From assembly GCA_039881045.1 (NCBI GenBank), contig JAYWVB010000018.1, positions 1 through 64,000 of the forward strand: DNA of 64,000 nt, in the 5' to 3' direction. The position numbers were made by a program, and so were the translations under genes. The DNA is from Chaetomium olivaceum (taxonomy: Eukaryota; Ascomycota; Sordariomycetes; Sordariales; Chaetomiaceae). The notes under the pieces were generated by a model. It did no database searches. It was not told the origin of the DNA and saw only the letters and a list, made by a program, of their open reading frames with translations. Shown one piece after another: positions 34,749 through 45,393 of the stretch (the first letter of the stretch is position 1; each line of letters opens with the position of its first letter).

Positions 34749-34991
34749 TTTGCGTTTCTTGTCGGTTTGTTCCACTGCAGCCGCTGTATTCGCCCCCTGG
34801 GCCATTTATACCTCGGGAATCTAGTGGAGAGATTAGAAACTGCTGCCTTGCTATCTGAAGTTGAATATCAGAATTTGGTTCAGCGTAAGGGAAAACACGT
34901 ATAAGGAAGGGCACGCCACCTCATCACAAAGACAGAAAGTGAAGAACCTGGACTACGCAAGCGAGCATACACACACTATGGAGCATTTCAG

Positions 34992-35426
34992 ATGTTTGAG
35001 AGCCTGAACCCGGACGACTATATGATCCCTGGCCCAGGCTCCTCGCAGCAGTCCGCCCGAATGCCTGCCCCAGTGATGGATTTGGGTTGTCCAAACTGTA
35101 AAGGGTAAGCGCTGGAGCCAATTTTGACGGCGATATCTAACACCGCAAGGAGTCTCGAGGGTCTTGCTTTCAAGATAGACAGCCTCTCTCTTAAGATCGA
35201 TACCTTGATACACGCGTTGATTCGGGACTCGAGGCTGGAGCGTCGTTTTGATCGGCTGGATAGGGACCAGGAAAGAGATGGTCAATTAGATACAGTCAAG
35301 AAAGATATAACGCGGATTTCCGAGATTTCAGGAAAGATCCTAGAGTCTACAAATACTCTGGCAGCCGACCTGAAGAGTTTCTCTGTAGATGTTACGCGAA
35401 CCTTTGAAGGGCGCGACACAATCTAG
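34992..35426 (+). CDS. Small helical protein with CPNC motif, hypothetical
   Basis: Exons 34992-35104 and 35150-35426 (45-nt intron, donor GTAAGC, acceptor CGCAAG) give 129 aa. The first 37 residues are Pro/Gly-rich and end in LGCPNCKG, a CxxC pair. The remainder is an almost continuous amphipathic helix (LAFKIDSLSLKIDTLIHALI ... DTVKKDITRISEISGKILES) likely to form a coiled coil. No signal peptide. It lies directly upstream, same strand, of another coiled-coil gene. Confidence 0.5.
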
Positions 35427-35476
35427 ATCATAGTTTAATAGATATCGAATATCGTTCTGCACCAAGGCCTACTACC

Positions 35477-35866
35477 ATGCAGCAAGAGCGTGGAAAGGAA
35501 CTACCCCCGACGCCGCTCGCGGTACTACGAACGACATGCAGCGACCGTCCTGGACAGGCGTATACACGCCTACTAGAACAGGAGAACGAACAGCTCCGGC
35601 TTATGAATCAAAGTTTGTTACAACAGGTGAAAAGGCTTGAGAGCGCTCTTCAAGAACAGGCACAGGAGAAGAAACCTTTGGCGGAGAAGATGGAGCGCTA
35701 TAGCGACGAGCCTAAGCGACGTGATAATCTCGTCGCAGAGATAGCGGAAACAATCATCAGCGCATTTCAACGTTACAGGACCACAGTATCGGACCCAGAG
35801 AGGGAGTCGGTGTACAGTCACTTCGAAGAGGACTCCCCGCAGGAAATCAGGGTTGGCTTCATCTAG
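35477..35866 (+). CDS. Small coiled-coil protein, hypothetical
   Basis: Single-exon gene of 129 aa, 50 bp after the preceding stop. After a short Pro/Thr head, residues 30-75 are a strong coiled coil (YTRLLEQENEQLRLMNQSLL QQVKRLESALQEQA in continuation). A second helix (AEIAETIISAFQRYRTTV) and an acidic tail follow. The spacing and like composition of this gene, 34992 and 32962 suggest related or co-acquired genes, but no clear sequence identity between them is visible by eye. Confidence 0.5.
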   Translation: MQQERGKELPPTPLAVLRTTCSDRPGQAYTRLLEQENEQLRLMNQSLLQQVKRLESALQEQAQEKKPLAEKMERYSDEPKRRDNLVAEIAETIISAFQRYRTTVSDPERESVYSHFEEDSPQEIRVGFI

Positions 35867-36016
35867 AAAGAGGTTTTCAGAACCTAGATCAAGCAAATGA
35901 TATATTAGGAGGGGTTAATAGCGGCCGAACTAAATATAGTAGATGCAACCTCCACTATATATTGGTTTAAGTATGTAACTAAGCAGGTGTAATCACATCG
36001 ATGTTTCTTACTCTGC

Positions 36017-36496
36017 TTGTCTTCCATCCTTCTCTCGCCCTCTAGCCCGAGCACCTCAACACAATGTCTGTCCCTTCTATCGTGCCAGGCTCTCTCTTTT
36101 GACTATACGCCTATCGCGGGACTCTATGTAACGCTAGACGACCTGCAGAATCCCCAAATATCTTATATGGGCTTCACAGACAACGAGGGCAAGATATCAG
36201 CGTGGTACGAAAAGACACAGGACTCCATGATTCTGGTCTCGGGCAAGATCAACAGTGACTGGCGCATGGGTTTCTATGTCGGCCTCGTTCATCCCAGTAA
36301 CGGCGGGCCTTTTAACCGTATATACGCAGATTTCTTTGTCAGGGCGTCTCATAACCTGATTACACTTTTCCTCGCACCGGAGCAGTACAGTGTCAAACAC
36401 AGGGTTCTGCATCTATCCACTTCTACCCACGGCGACCCCAAAGTAGATAGAATAGATACATTAGTCAGCCGACCCGCGGTAGAGTTGATAGAATAG
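36017..36496 (+). CDS. Transthyretin/5-hydroxyisourate hydrolase-like protein (start uncertain)
   Basis: The frame reads IAGLYVTLDDLQNPQISYMG, FTDNEGKISAWYEKT, WRMGFYVG, then FNRIYADFFVRASHNLITLF and LAPEQYSVKH. The order and spacing follow the transthyretin-like fold of 5-hydroxyisourate hydrolase: a TDxxG turn, a WRxxFxxG strand and an LxPxxYS-type strand. The enzyme's usual N-terminal HVLD box, the active-site His before the final strands and the C-terminal YRGS are not present. It may therefore be a non-enzymatic relative. The open frame has no ATG before residue 50 or so; a short upstream exon is likely. The stop codon (36494-36496) lies inside a perfect hairpin. Confidence 0.5.
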   Translation: MSSILLSPSSPSTSTQCLSLLSCQALSFDYTPIAGLYVTLDDLQNPQISYMGFTDNEGKISAWYEKTQDSMILVSGKINSDWRMGFYVGLVHPSNGGPFNRIYADFFVRASHNLITLFLAPEQYSVKHRVLHLSTSTHGDPKVDRIDTLVSRPAVELIE

Positions 36497-36512
36497 GAAG
36501 CTATTCTATCAA
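36485..36512. repeat. Perfect 12-bp hairpin over a stop codon
   Basis: TTGATAGAATAG (36485-36496) and CTATTCTATCAA (36501-36512) are exact inverted repeats with loop GAAG. The left arm contains the TAG of the preceding gene. It abuts the left end of the 4-kb inverted-repeat element. Confidence 0.85.
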
Positions 36513-36513
36513 T

Positions 36514-36541
36514 GTAGATTCTATTTAGGTAGATTGCCAAG
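36514..36541 (+). repeat. Left terminal inverted repeat
   Basis: GTAGATT, seven free bases, then GGTAGATTGCCAAG. It is matched in reverse complement at 40482-40509. Confidence 0.75.
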
Positions 36542-36619
36542 GCTTGGGCGGGTAAGGATGTTCCGATAACAGGACCCATGACTTCTAACATACTTCTACC
36601 TAGCCACGAGTCGGCCACC

Positions 36620-38974
36620 TCATGCTATTTCACCTTCAGTTTGCCAGGATATTCCATCCTCAAGCGCCTCAATGCCTACATCTCGGAGGGCGATTCCATC
36701 ATAGTCATCCATCAATCCGGCCTTCACCCACGATCTGATCGTTTGAGCGGCAGAGATCACGTCAGTTCCAAGGCGTGTCCGTCGTGGCGTGACCATGCAG
36801 CCAGCAGCTGAGAATGTTCTCTCACACTCAGCTGCCATAGGAGGGACGTTGAGCACGTCAAAGGCCATCTTTGCCAGTCGGGGATATTCGAAGCGGCGGT
36901 CCACCCAGTACTTAATCGGGTCGGCCTTGGGAGAAAGGTATTCCCCTCGACTGAGAGAAGCCAACGATCCAGTTCATCGACCGCTTGTGTAGTTGATGGC
37001 CCGCTGCTGATTGTGCTGAGGTTGCGTTTGCGGTGGATGGCTCGCTCTTCCTCGTCGAGATCCGAGTGGTTCATATCTGGAGAGGCTGGAGATAACACAC
37101 CCCATCGAGGATCAGGGTCAAGATCTCGATATTGTTGTTCCCAGAGACCACGTACCACCTTCTCGGCCTCAGCTGCCCACTCACGCCTCTCTTCTTGGCG
37201 GCCATGGCCTCGATGCGTGAAAGGCCTTTTTCTGGCTGATCCTGAAGGGCGCCGGTGAGATACTGCAGACCAAATCCGGGGTGGAGGACGGTGGCGGCGT
37301 AGTAGATAGGCGATTCGGCGATCTTGGACCAGTATTGATCAAGTTTGTCCCAAGCAGCGTTGACACATCCTTGATAATAGCTCGGCGCTGGGCGACACTT
37401 TGCCTCAACCTTAGCATCCTCAAGCTTGTGAAGCAGCTGATCAAACGCTGAGAAGACCTCCCAAATGCCACTGAGTCGGGTCGTCCTGCCCCCCCGGCGA
37501 ACTCGGAGCTGGTTATCCCCTTCCAACATCTTGAGACGTTTCTCAAAATGTTCCAGGATCGCGCAAAACCATTGAATCGCGCTCCAGTCATCCTTGGTCA
37601 GGATGTTATCGTCCACAAGACAAGCAGGTTTCTTGCCAAACACATGGAGCCCCGCGAGCGGGCTTCTCTACCGCTGTGACTGAGATCGCCCGGTTGCAAA
37701 CTGTGAGCTGGCCTCACCAACAAGCTCCTCAATAAACGGCTGCAGCTCGAGTGCCCGCTTCATCATGTAGAATTGGGAAAGCCACCGTGTCGCGTTGTCA
37801 ACGACCACGTCAAGAGTCTTCGTACGGCCGGCCTCTTTCTGGAGGTTGCGTAGGAAGTCGGTTGCCAACTGAGACCGGTGTATCCAGACCACGAGGTTAT
37901 GCAGGCGGCCAATTGGCCCAGATCTCCTCCAGCTATCAAAGTCGTCTTCGTCGATATCCTCTGGGAGTTGTGCTTCTTTGGGGTACAACAGGGCACGAGC
38001 GACCAAATTGAGAATGTGGCCGAAGCAACGAATTCGGATCCCGGGGCGTCACGAGCTTCAAGTCCCTTAAGGGCCACGAGTTCTGCCAGTGCCGTATCGT
38101 TGTTGGAAGCGTTGTCAACTGTGAAGTAGCCGAGTTGAGTCGACGTAGTTGTGATACCAAACTGCTGGAGAACCTCCTCGACGTGCGCAGCCATATTGAC
38201 ACCGGTGTGGTTCCCTTCCACATGAGGTAGATCGAGAAGGACCTTCCTTGGCTCAAAGTTCTCATCAAGAAACTGAGCGTTGATGGCCAAAAAGCCGTGA
38301 CGGTTAAGAGAGGTCCATCCATCAAATGCAATGTGTACCTGCCCAGGACTCCGTGCCAATGCCTCCGTCACACGACTCTTGTACTTGTAAAAGTCGCTCA
38401 AGATCTGCTTCCTGACAGCCCGAGGGTCCGGCATCGCTTGTTGGGTCGCCACTTGAGGATTAGCGTAGTGAAAGGCAGCTTGAAGGGCTGGGCTGGTGGC
38501 TGCGGTGAAGGGCAAGTTCGTTTCAACAAGCCAGTTGACAATGAGCCGTCGGAACTTCATCTTGTCAAACCGAGCAATCTGATCTTGCTCAAAGGCTGCG
38601 TCGACTTTCCGTTTCTTTGTGAATGGATCGATCGAGGACTGGTGGTGGGGGGCCGGCCTCTTTCTGTACTTGTCGGCTTGGCTAGGGTCTTCTGAGAAGA
38701 TCTTGTGTTGAACTGCAAGATGCCTGTAGACGTTCTCGGGGTTCGAGGCATCCCATGTTTGAGGACGTTGTGAGGGCTCGGAGGGCAGACTGGTACCGGT
38801 CTCGCTCAAGGGGGGGTCAATGGGATCGGAGAGCAGCGACTCGGAGAGGCTGGATGACCGCAGGCTGTTTTGGGACATGTCGCTCATGTTCGGTGGAGTG
38901 GGCTCAAGTGAGTCGAGAAAGAACTGGATGCGATCTCGCTTGTCTGCTGAGAGGAGGAAGAAGGAAGATGACAT
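36620..38974 (-). pseudogene. hAT-family transposase, broken
   Basis: The reverse strand reads through a whole hAT transposase of about 780 residues, beginning at the ATG at 38974 (MSSSFFLLSADKRDRIQFFL). The end of a BED-type finger (NVYRHLAVQH) is followed by the catalytic RNase-H-like core (VHIAFDGWTSLNRHGFLAIN; GYFTVDNASNNDTALAEL). Then come FGHILNLVARALLYPKE and the C-terminal dimerisation domain (MAFDVLNVPPMAAECERTFS). Four lesions break it: a 1-nt frameshift near 38040, TAG at 37668-37670, a 2-nt AG insertion near 37188, and a 1-nt loss in a G run near 36940. It cannot make a full transposase as read. Confidence 0.88.
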
Positions 38975-40481
38975 ATTGATGGGGGCAAAGTGAATTTTAT
39001 ATTGTAGATTTTGGCTGACGCTCACAGGCTTGCAAGAACGCGGTCAAACGCGTCTTCACGAAGCCCTGTCAATCAATGTCCATAAGTGGTAGGATTCTTG
39101 GGAGATTACTGTTACTGGAGACCGGGTAGTACAAGTTGAAACCCACAATTAGCAGCTCGAAAACCGGCAGGAGGCGTACCATTAAGTCTCATCATATCAG
39201 AACTGCGATTCAGTAGCTACTATCATGGAAAATCATCGCGCTCGACTCGCCTGAATTTTGCAAACTGAATGAAGGCAAACCGACGCCGGTGGCACGATTC
39301 GTTGCTGAGCAATAAATTGAAGTGGTCGTGTTAGGATCCAAGGACCTCGACTTCAAAATTGTTAGTGACGGAGTTGCTTTGTAACGAAAGTTTGCTGTGC
39401 ATCGATTACCCCGCCTATCGCGGGGTAAACCTCCTGTCAGTCCTTCCAAGTAACCATTATCTATAAACTGATCTTTTGGCAAGAACTCTTCAACAAGTCG
39501 GGATACAGTGAAGCTGATAGTATCATTAAATTCAGCAAAATTCATGTTAGCAGGATGTATAATATCATCTCCTCCGGGACGCGTCGAGTGATTCAGGTCA
39601 ATTTAGACCAGAAGACGGACAAGTTTATATCAAGATTTTAATCATTGCAGACCATTACATACATCATCTAGACAACCCACTACCAAAAGTGGTCCGATCG
39701 AATTGAAACATACATCAATCATCTTAATCTCATCTAGAGACTATTTTCCCCACGTGGAATCATCTCTGGCGCTTAAGTCATCGTGCTCTGGCGAGGCGTC
39801 GAAAATCGGCTTGTTTTGCCTGCGAACACGCGCCACCAGCTGAGCGGCAGACACACGCAGGACACGCGCAGGACACGGCCACGAGGCAGAAAAGGCACTC
39901 AGCGCGATTCTCTACGCTTGATAAACTAAAGATGATTTGACCTAGGTATCTAGAGCGCTTTTGGCCAAGATCTCGGTGTGGCGCTACGGTACTACCTGAG
40001 AGGCTGACGTAGAGGCCAGAACGTCCGACGGAAGACCCTCTAGAGCCGCGGGCTTGAATCACGGTTTGACCATATTTTGCATTTTCTTGACACCCCTTTA
40101 TTGCAAGGTAGTGATGGTTTGGGCGTTGTGTGTTGGATGTTCCAATGCTCAGTAAAGCTGTTGCTAAAGCATACACGGAGCGTTTAACCGGTTCACTGTC
40201 AACTTGTTGATTTCTTCGGAACTATGAGTTATCTGCTATTTCCCCATCAATAACAGAACATCAACCATCCAATGATGGCCCTCTTTCTCCGGAACTTCCA
40301 TGATGGGTTGCCAGAGCCAAAGCATGCGGGCAGGGCACATGTGACTAGTCACGTGAGCTGGCTCAGCCGACGTGGCGCAAAGAGTGCGGAAAAGCCGGAA
40401 TATGTACCGCTCAGGGCGGTGGTGGCTGGGGCGTGCTTGAGGCGGGGCTCGAAAGGGTATGTGCTGAAATATTAGTAATCG
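38975..40481. other. Non-coding interior of the inverted-repeat element
   Basis: Reverse-strand open frames at 39210-39545 and 39778-40176 have no recognisable domain or clear start. No other feature seen. Confidence 0.35.
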
Positions 40482-40509
40482 CTTGGCAATCTACCCACTT
40501 TAAATCTAC
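40482..40509 (-). repeat. Right terminal inverted repeat
   Basis: CTTGGCAATCTACC, seven free bases, then AATCTAC, the reverse complement of the left end at 36514-36541. Confidence 0.75.
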
Positions 40510-40585
40510 GTAGATGAGGGTCTGGTAGAGTGGATAGAAGCTTGGCAGCCGGCCGAGTAGAGTGGATAGAAAGCACTGCTTTCTA

Positions 40586-40620
40586 TCTACCAAAGTAGAT
40601 TCGGAATCTACTTTGGTAGA
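40586..40620. repeat. Perfect 17-bp hairpin just before the ankyrin gene start
   Basis: TCTACCAAAGTAGATTC (40586-40602) and its exact reverse complement (40604-40620) are separated by one G. It contains GTAGATT words like those of the nearby terminal repeats and ends 3 bp before the ATG at 40624. A second imperfect hairpin (GATAGAAAGCACTGCTTTCTATC) directly precedes it. Confidence 0.9.
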
Positions 40621-40623
40621 TAG

Positions 40624-43600
40624 ATGCAGACCCCTGGATGTGTCGGAACTTCCGACACATCTTCCGACACATCTTCCGACGCATCTTCCGACACATCCTC
40701 CATTTACGTCGGAAGTTGGGACAGTTCCCGGGTCTCAAAATTCATCCTGGACGAAAACGATTATCTCGATGCCGTGGACAATGATGGAAGAAACTTGGTT
40801 TCATGGGCAGCTCAAGGTGGAAGTCGCAAGGAGATGGAGCTGTTACGAGGTACCGAACGGTTCGACTTCAACGCAAGCGATAATAAAGGCCTAACGCCTC
40901 TTCATTGGGCGACGGAGTTTGGAAACCGTGATGTAGTCGCGTGGTTGCTGAACGACGTGAAGGTCGCCGTTGACTCGGTAGATCGTTTTGGGAGAACCCC
41001 GCTTTCTAGGGCAGCAGGCCGGGGCCTCCACAAAGTCGTGAAGATATTATTGGGGGCAGGGGCGGCAACCGATCTTCAGGATCGTGACGAATGCACCCCC
41101 CTCTCCTGGGCCGCCGAGTGTGGCCACGCCAGCTGCGTTCGAATGCTCTTGGACCGCGGGGCGCACCCGGACAGCGCAAGCAGGTACCGGAGAACTCCGC
41201 TTTCGCTGGCTGCCGAAAACGGTCACACCGAAGTTGTTAGCATTCTGTTGTCTCTTCGTGATGACAAGGCCAACACGGTCCGGGGTGACGGTGTCGTTCA
41301 CCGAAGCAAAAAGGTCCGTGGGGGAACAGGCCTCGAGAATATGGGGCTAGGTGCAAAGGACAAGCCGAGTGGCGTAAATAAGGAGGGCTTCGGACGATCG
41401 GGCGCTAAGGATGGCCGCGCAGCCGTGGCGGTGGATTCTCGAGATGTGGAAGAGCGGACGCCTCTATGGTATGCGGTCACGGGACACCATGTGGCGGTTT
41501 TCAAGACATTGCGCGTCAACGGCGCAAACCCGAGCGTCACAAACAAAAGTGGAAGAGCACTGCAACAAATCCTTGTCGACAAGAAGACAACCGGGGACCT
41601 CGAGCCGCAGGAGATGGCGACGCTGGATACCATGCTGGAAGAGCTGAAATCGGCCCAGGCTCTGTTCTCTGAGCCTCTCGACGGCGCAGCTGATATTGAT
41701 GAAGAATTTAAGGCGACTAACTTGCGTGTCCCAGCAAACGAGAAACTGGACTTCGAACTAAGGATGCAGCCCGTGGACTCACTCCTGCGAGGCGAAGGCC
41801 TTCCTGATCCTCAAGATACTAGCTGTGCGTGGATGCACCTCCCTGCGAATAATGTGAGCACACACCTTATCCCCCTACTTACCCCCCTACTAGTAGTGTG
41901 TATCAAGACTTTGCTGTCGTGTGAGAAATTAACCCAAATGATTAGATGCGATGGGTCGAGGTACGTTGTCCTGACACATGGGTTGATACATACCCACGTT
42001 TTGCCAGTCGTGATGCTAAAAGAGACCCCAGGTGTTAATGGCCAAACATTACGAGGCTTGCGGCGAGAGCGAACGTTGGAACTTCAGTGTTGTACTACAA
42101 TCCAAGCTTTGGGAACAACAGCAACACAAATCCCGTGGGGGGCCCCATTACGCGAGGTTCATGCGACCAGCATGCCACCGTTTCGTCCTTGGTACGTTAT
42201 CGTTGTTGAACTTCGTTCCCATTGGCAGTCACTACCCGTTGTAAATTGCTAATAGAGACTTGATATATAGCGGAACGATCTGGCATAGCAAACGGGTCCA
42301 TGAACAATGAGCCAAAGGAGAGCCAACAAGAAGAACAGTGGGATCCATTCCAGGAAGAAAACCGTGACGTGTTGCAAGAAGAAGTTGCAGAACCGTGGGA
42401 TAGGGAGTCGCAGCGCCGGTTGAGCGAGTCCATGAAACATGGGGAAGGACTAAACGATAGCGAACCAGGTCCTGAAGAACGGGATGGAACGGAAAATAAA
42501 GCTTGGGACAATGACTCGCGGCACCGGTCCAGCAAGTCATTACCACGCGGTGGAGAGGGCCTGAACGAAAGCCAGCCAGTTCCTGACGGGAATGGAAGGG
42601 AAACCGAAGATTTGGAAAGGCAGTCGCAGCACCGGTCCAGTGAGTCAGTAACACAGGGAGAGGGGCTGAACGAAAACGAAACAGCTCCTAAAGAACAGGA
42701 TGAAGTGGGAAACAGAGGTTCCAACAACTGGTCACAGCGCCGGTCCAGTGAGTCAATAGGGCAGGTGGAGCTGAACCAAAACGAAACAGCTCCTAAAGAC
42801 CAGGATGAAGTGGAAAACAGAGATTGCGACAACGGGTCACAGCACCGGCCCACCCAGTCGATAGGGCATGGGGAACTGAACGAAAACGAAACAGCTCCTG
42901 AAGAACAGGATGAGGTGGAAAAACAGGGGTTCCGACAACCGGTCACAGCACCGGTTCAGCGAGTCAATAGGGCAGGCAGGGGCTGAACGAAAACGAGACA
43001 GCTCTTAAAGGAGTAGATGGAACGGAAACCAGAGCTTGGGACAGTGGGTCGCAGCGCCGGTCCAGCAAGTCATTTTCACAGAAAGATGGGCTGAACGAAA
43101 ACGAACCATTTCCTGAGAACAGACGCAGCTCATTAAGACAAGGCTGGGTCATTCCACCACGACCGGTGGAGGGGCTGAACAAAAACGAAACAGCCCCTGA
43201 CCGGAATGGAAAGGAAAACAGAGTTCCTGAGAACAGACCTAGCTCATTAAGACAAGGCTGGGTCTTGTTTGTGAGTTTTCCCCTGTTTCCTTTTCGCCAT
43301 ACCTCCATGGAACGGCACGATAAAAACCGCAGTCGTCTAACAATTGGGCTTAGATGCCGTATCTGCATTGGGAACTCCAGACAGAACAGGGCAACATGAA
43401 AAGGTTATGGATATGACCAAGGAGGTTAGGAACGCTAAACGAGAGACCATTCTCGCGGACGCTGCCTTGAAGGATTCCAAGGAGACACAAAAGCTCTACT
43501 GGGTGTACCTCGATGAAGAGCACCCGCTACATGTCCGGCGAACCCTTGACCAATACTACTATCACACACTGCCGGACACAGAAGAACGAGACAACGACCA

Positions 43601-45393
43601 GACCGGCATCAGGTATTAAACCAACATCTCAAGTCGACCAGTTCAATACCAGTCCTTACCATGGTAGACCAACTTTGGATGTGGGTGCTGCCGGCCTGCG
43701 GACAAGTACCTCCTACCATCATCACAGCCTTCCCACAGCGATCGAATAGGATGAATGCAAAGGGGTCCAAACATATGACGGCATTGGTGTACAACATCAT
43801 CGACCAGTTGCGGGAAACGCCACAAAGAACCGTCGAGGGCCTGGCTCAAGTGATAGCTGCCGAGTGCTCGCGAATCTACTTGACACTATGAGCAACAGGA
43901 ATGAGGCGCTCCAGTTCTCGGAAATCTATACCACATCTATTGGTGGAATCGTGAGCAAAACCCCCTCCCCCCTTTCCAGGGCAGCCCACACGGTGTTTGT
44001 CCCGCCTGCGTGGAGATAAACACCTGAGTTCAGATCTAATTATCATCACATTCCGAGACTGAAAGGGAAGTTCGTCGATTTCGCGCGTTTCAAGACCATC
44101 TTCACCCAACTGCAAATGACAAGTCCAGGAATCCGGACCTAGAAAGATTGCTGGACATCTCGGACGACATCAAGGATCTCCGAGAAATCAAAGACATTCG
44201 TGACGAGCTCAACATCATGTCATCAGTCTTTCACACTCAAAACGAGGTAATGAAGAACATGGAACATATGATGCGGGAGCAAAAGGACAAGCGAAGCGAC
44301 ATAACTGGGTGGCCAAGACCGGCGAATTCAAATCTTTTCACATAGCAGCCAGCTTGGAAGACATTAACGGCGAGCGGTTGTATCACTCGCCAATGCTGAC
44401 GGTAGTTGGCCGGAACATCCGAGAGGTGGAACGCTTGGATATATTCGCTGAAAGAGCTGCCCGGGCGGTAAATGTATCCTCCCTCCTCTTCTTAGCCATA
44501 GGCAACGTTTCTGACGCCGCTTGGACGCTAACGAGGCTCGCTTTCCTCCCTTTAGATCGAGCAGCTGTTGGACTTGAAAACCAAGCAGGCCAATCTCAAG
44601 CTGACACAAGGGATCTTCAAGATCAACGACGGCACTGATAAACAAGGGAAAACGGTCATGTACTTCACTGTGGCAACCATCATATTTGTCTGCATATCCC
44701 TCACCCGGTTTTGACTGACGCCACCTGCTAACTGCCTTCTTAGCTTCCGTTGTCATTTATGTCTTCGTTTTTGACTATTGAAGTCGAGGAATTCCCCGCG
44801 GGAAAAGCGGTAAACTTTCAATGAATCTTGTGGTTTTAGTTATTTGTGAGTACCACCCCCGGCACAATCCCTAATATTGTTTTGGGAATCCGTGTCCGGT
44901 TGCCTAGGTAGTGCAAGGTTCAGTCACAGGGTGGACTTTCTGACCGATGACGCTTTCGAGCATATTAGTTACAGTTTCTGTCGTCCTCATCATCCCGTCA
45001 GTCTTCGTCGCATTCAACCTTGACCACGATTTACGAGTGAGGCATAAGGCGTCCGCGAGGGTATTCTGGGACCGGTGTGTCGGTGCAATCATGGATCGTG
45101 GAAGCAATCTAATGCGGGGATCAAGCACCACGATGAAGAAGCACACGCCGGATCAGGGAGCGGCCGTGGAACTCGCGCCAGCCGATGGGGGCGGCGTGGT
45201 GCGTGAGAATAAGCCCGATCGGAGATTAACAGTGGGATCCATCCCAAACGATAACGACAACAACATCGGGACTGGAAACGGACGCAGGACATGGATAGAG
45301 GCACCGAAAAAGTGGCGCATCAACCGGCGAGCAAGGCCAAGGCAGCACGATGCCGAGAGCGGTGGGAACGTTGCGGACAAGGACTTGATTTGA
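40624..45393 (+). pseudogene. Ankyrin-repeat / CorA-like two-helix membrane protein, multi-exon, frame-broken
   Basis: The N-terminal exon (40624-41853) opens with a 12-nt repeat (SDTS x4) and carries at least five ankyrin repeats (GLTPLHWATEFGNRDVVAWL, RTPLSLAAENGHTEVVSILL). Short exons 41946-41960 (MRWVE) and 42032-42191 bring the hallmarks of fungal CorA-like proteins: WMHLPANN, then LWEQQQH and PHYARFMRPACHRF. A repeat-rich insert follows. The family continues as MPYLHWEL (43354), EHPLHVRRTLDQYYYHTL, ITAFPQRSNRMN, QGKTVMYFTVATIIF, LPLSFMSSF (44741 on) and a last membrane helix ILVTVSVVLIIPSVFVAF with a basic tail ending at 45393. Frames break near 42915, 42978, 43398 and 43892. It would be a membrane protein of the ankyrin-CorA class, not a proven Mg2+ channel. 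Confidence 0.7.
42400..43265 (+). repeat. Coding tandem repeat of about 36 codons
   Basis: The unit reads RSSESxxQGEGLNENETAPK followed by EQDEVxNRGSDNxSQ; two units start 108 bp apart at 42633 and 42741. Seven to eight diverged units are visible. The last two carry a shorter sub-repeat, PENRRSSLRQGWV and PENRPSSLRQGWV (43118 and 43232). Two of the gene's frameshifts lie inside this array. Confidence 0.85.

Larger units (their letters stand above)
36514..40509. mobile_element. 4.0-kb element with matching inverted ends carrying a broken hAT transposase
   Basis: The two ends share the arrangement GTAGATT-N7-GGTAGATTGCCAAG: left 36514-36541, right (reverse complement) 40482-40509, with all 21 fixed positions identical. 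Hairpins built on GATAGAA/TTCTATC lie just outside both ends. Inside is a hAT-type transposase pseudogene (36620-38974) on the reverse strand and about 1.5 kb of non-coding DNA. I could not find an 8-bp target duplication next to these repeats, so the true ends may lie slightly outside. Confidence 0.6.

Noticed and set aside
39210..40176. Reverse-strand frames inside the 4-kb element (MNFAEFNDTISFTVSRLVEE and another)
   Set aside because: No recognisable domain and no supporting context; kept as non-coding until transcripts show otherwise.
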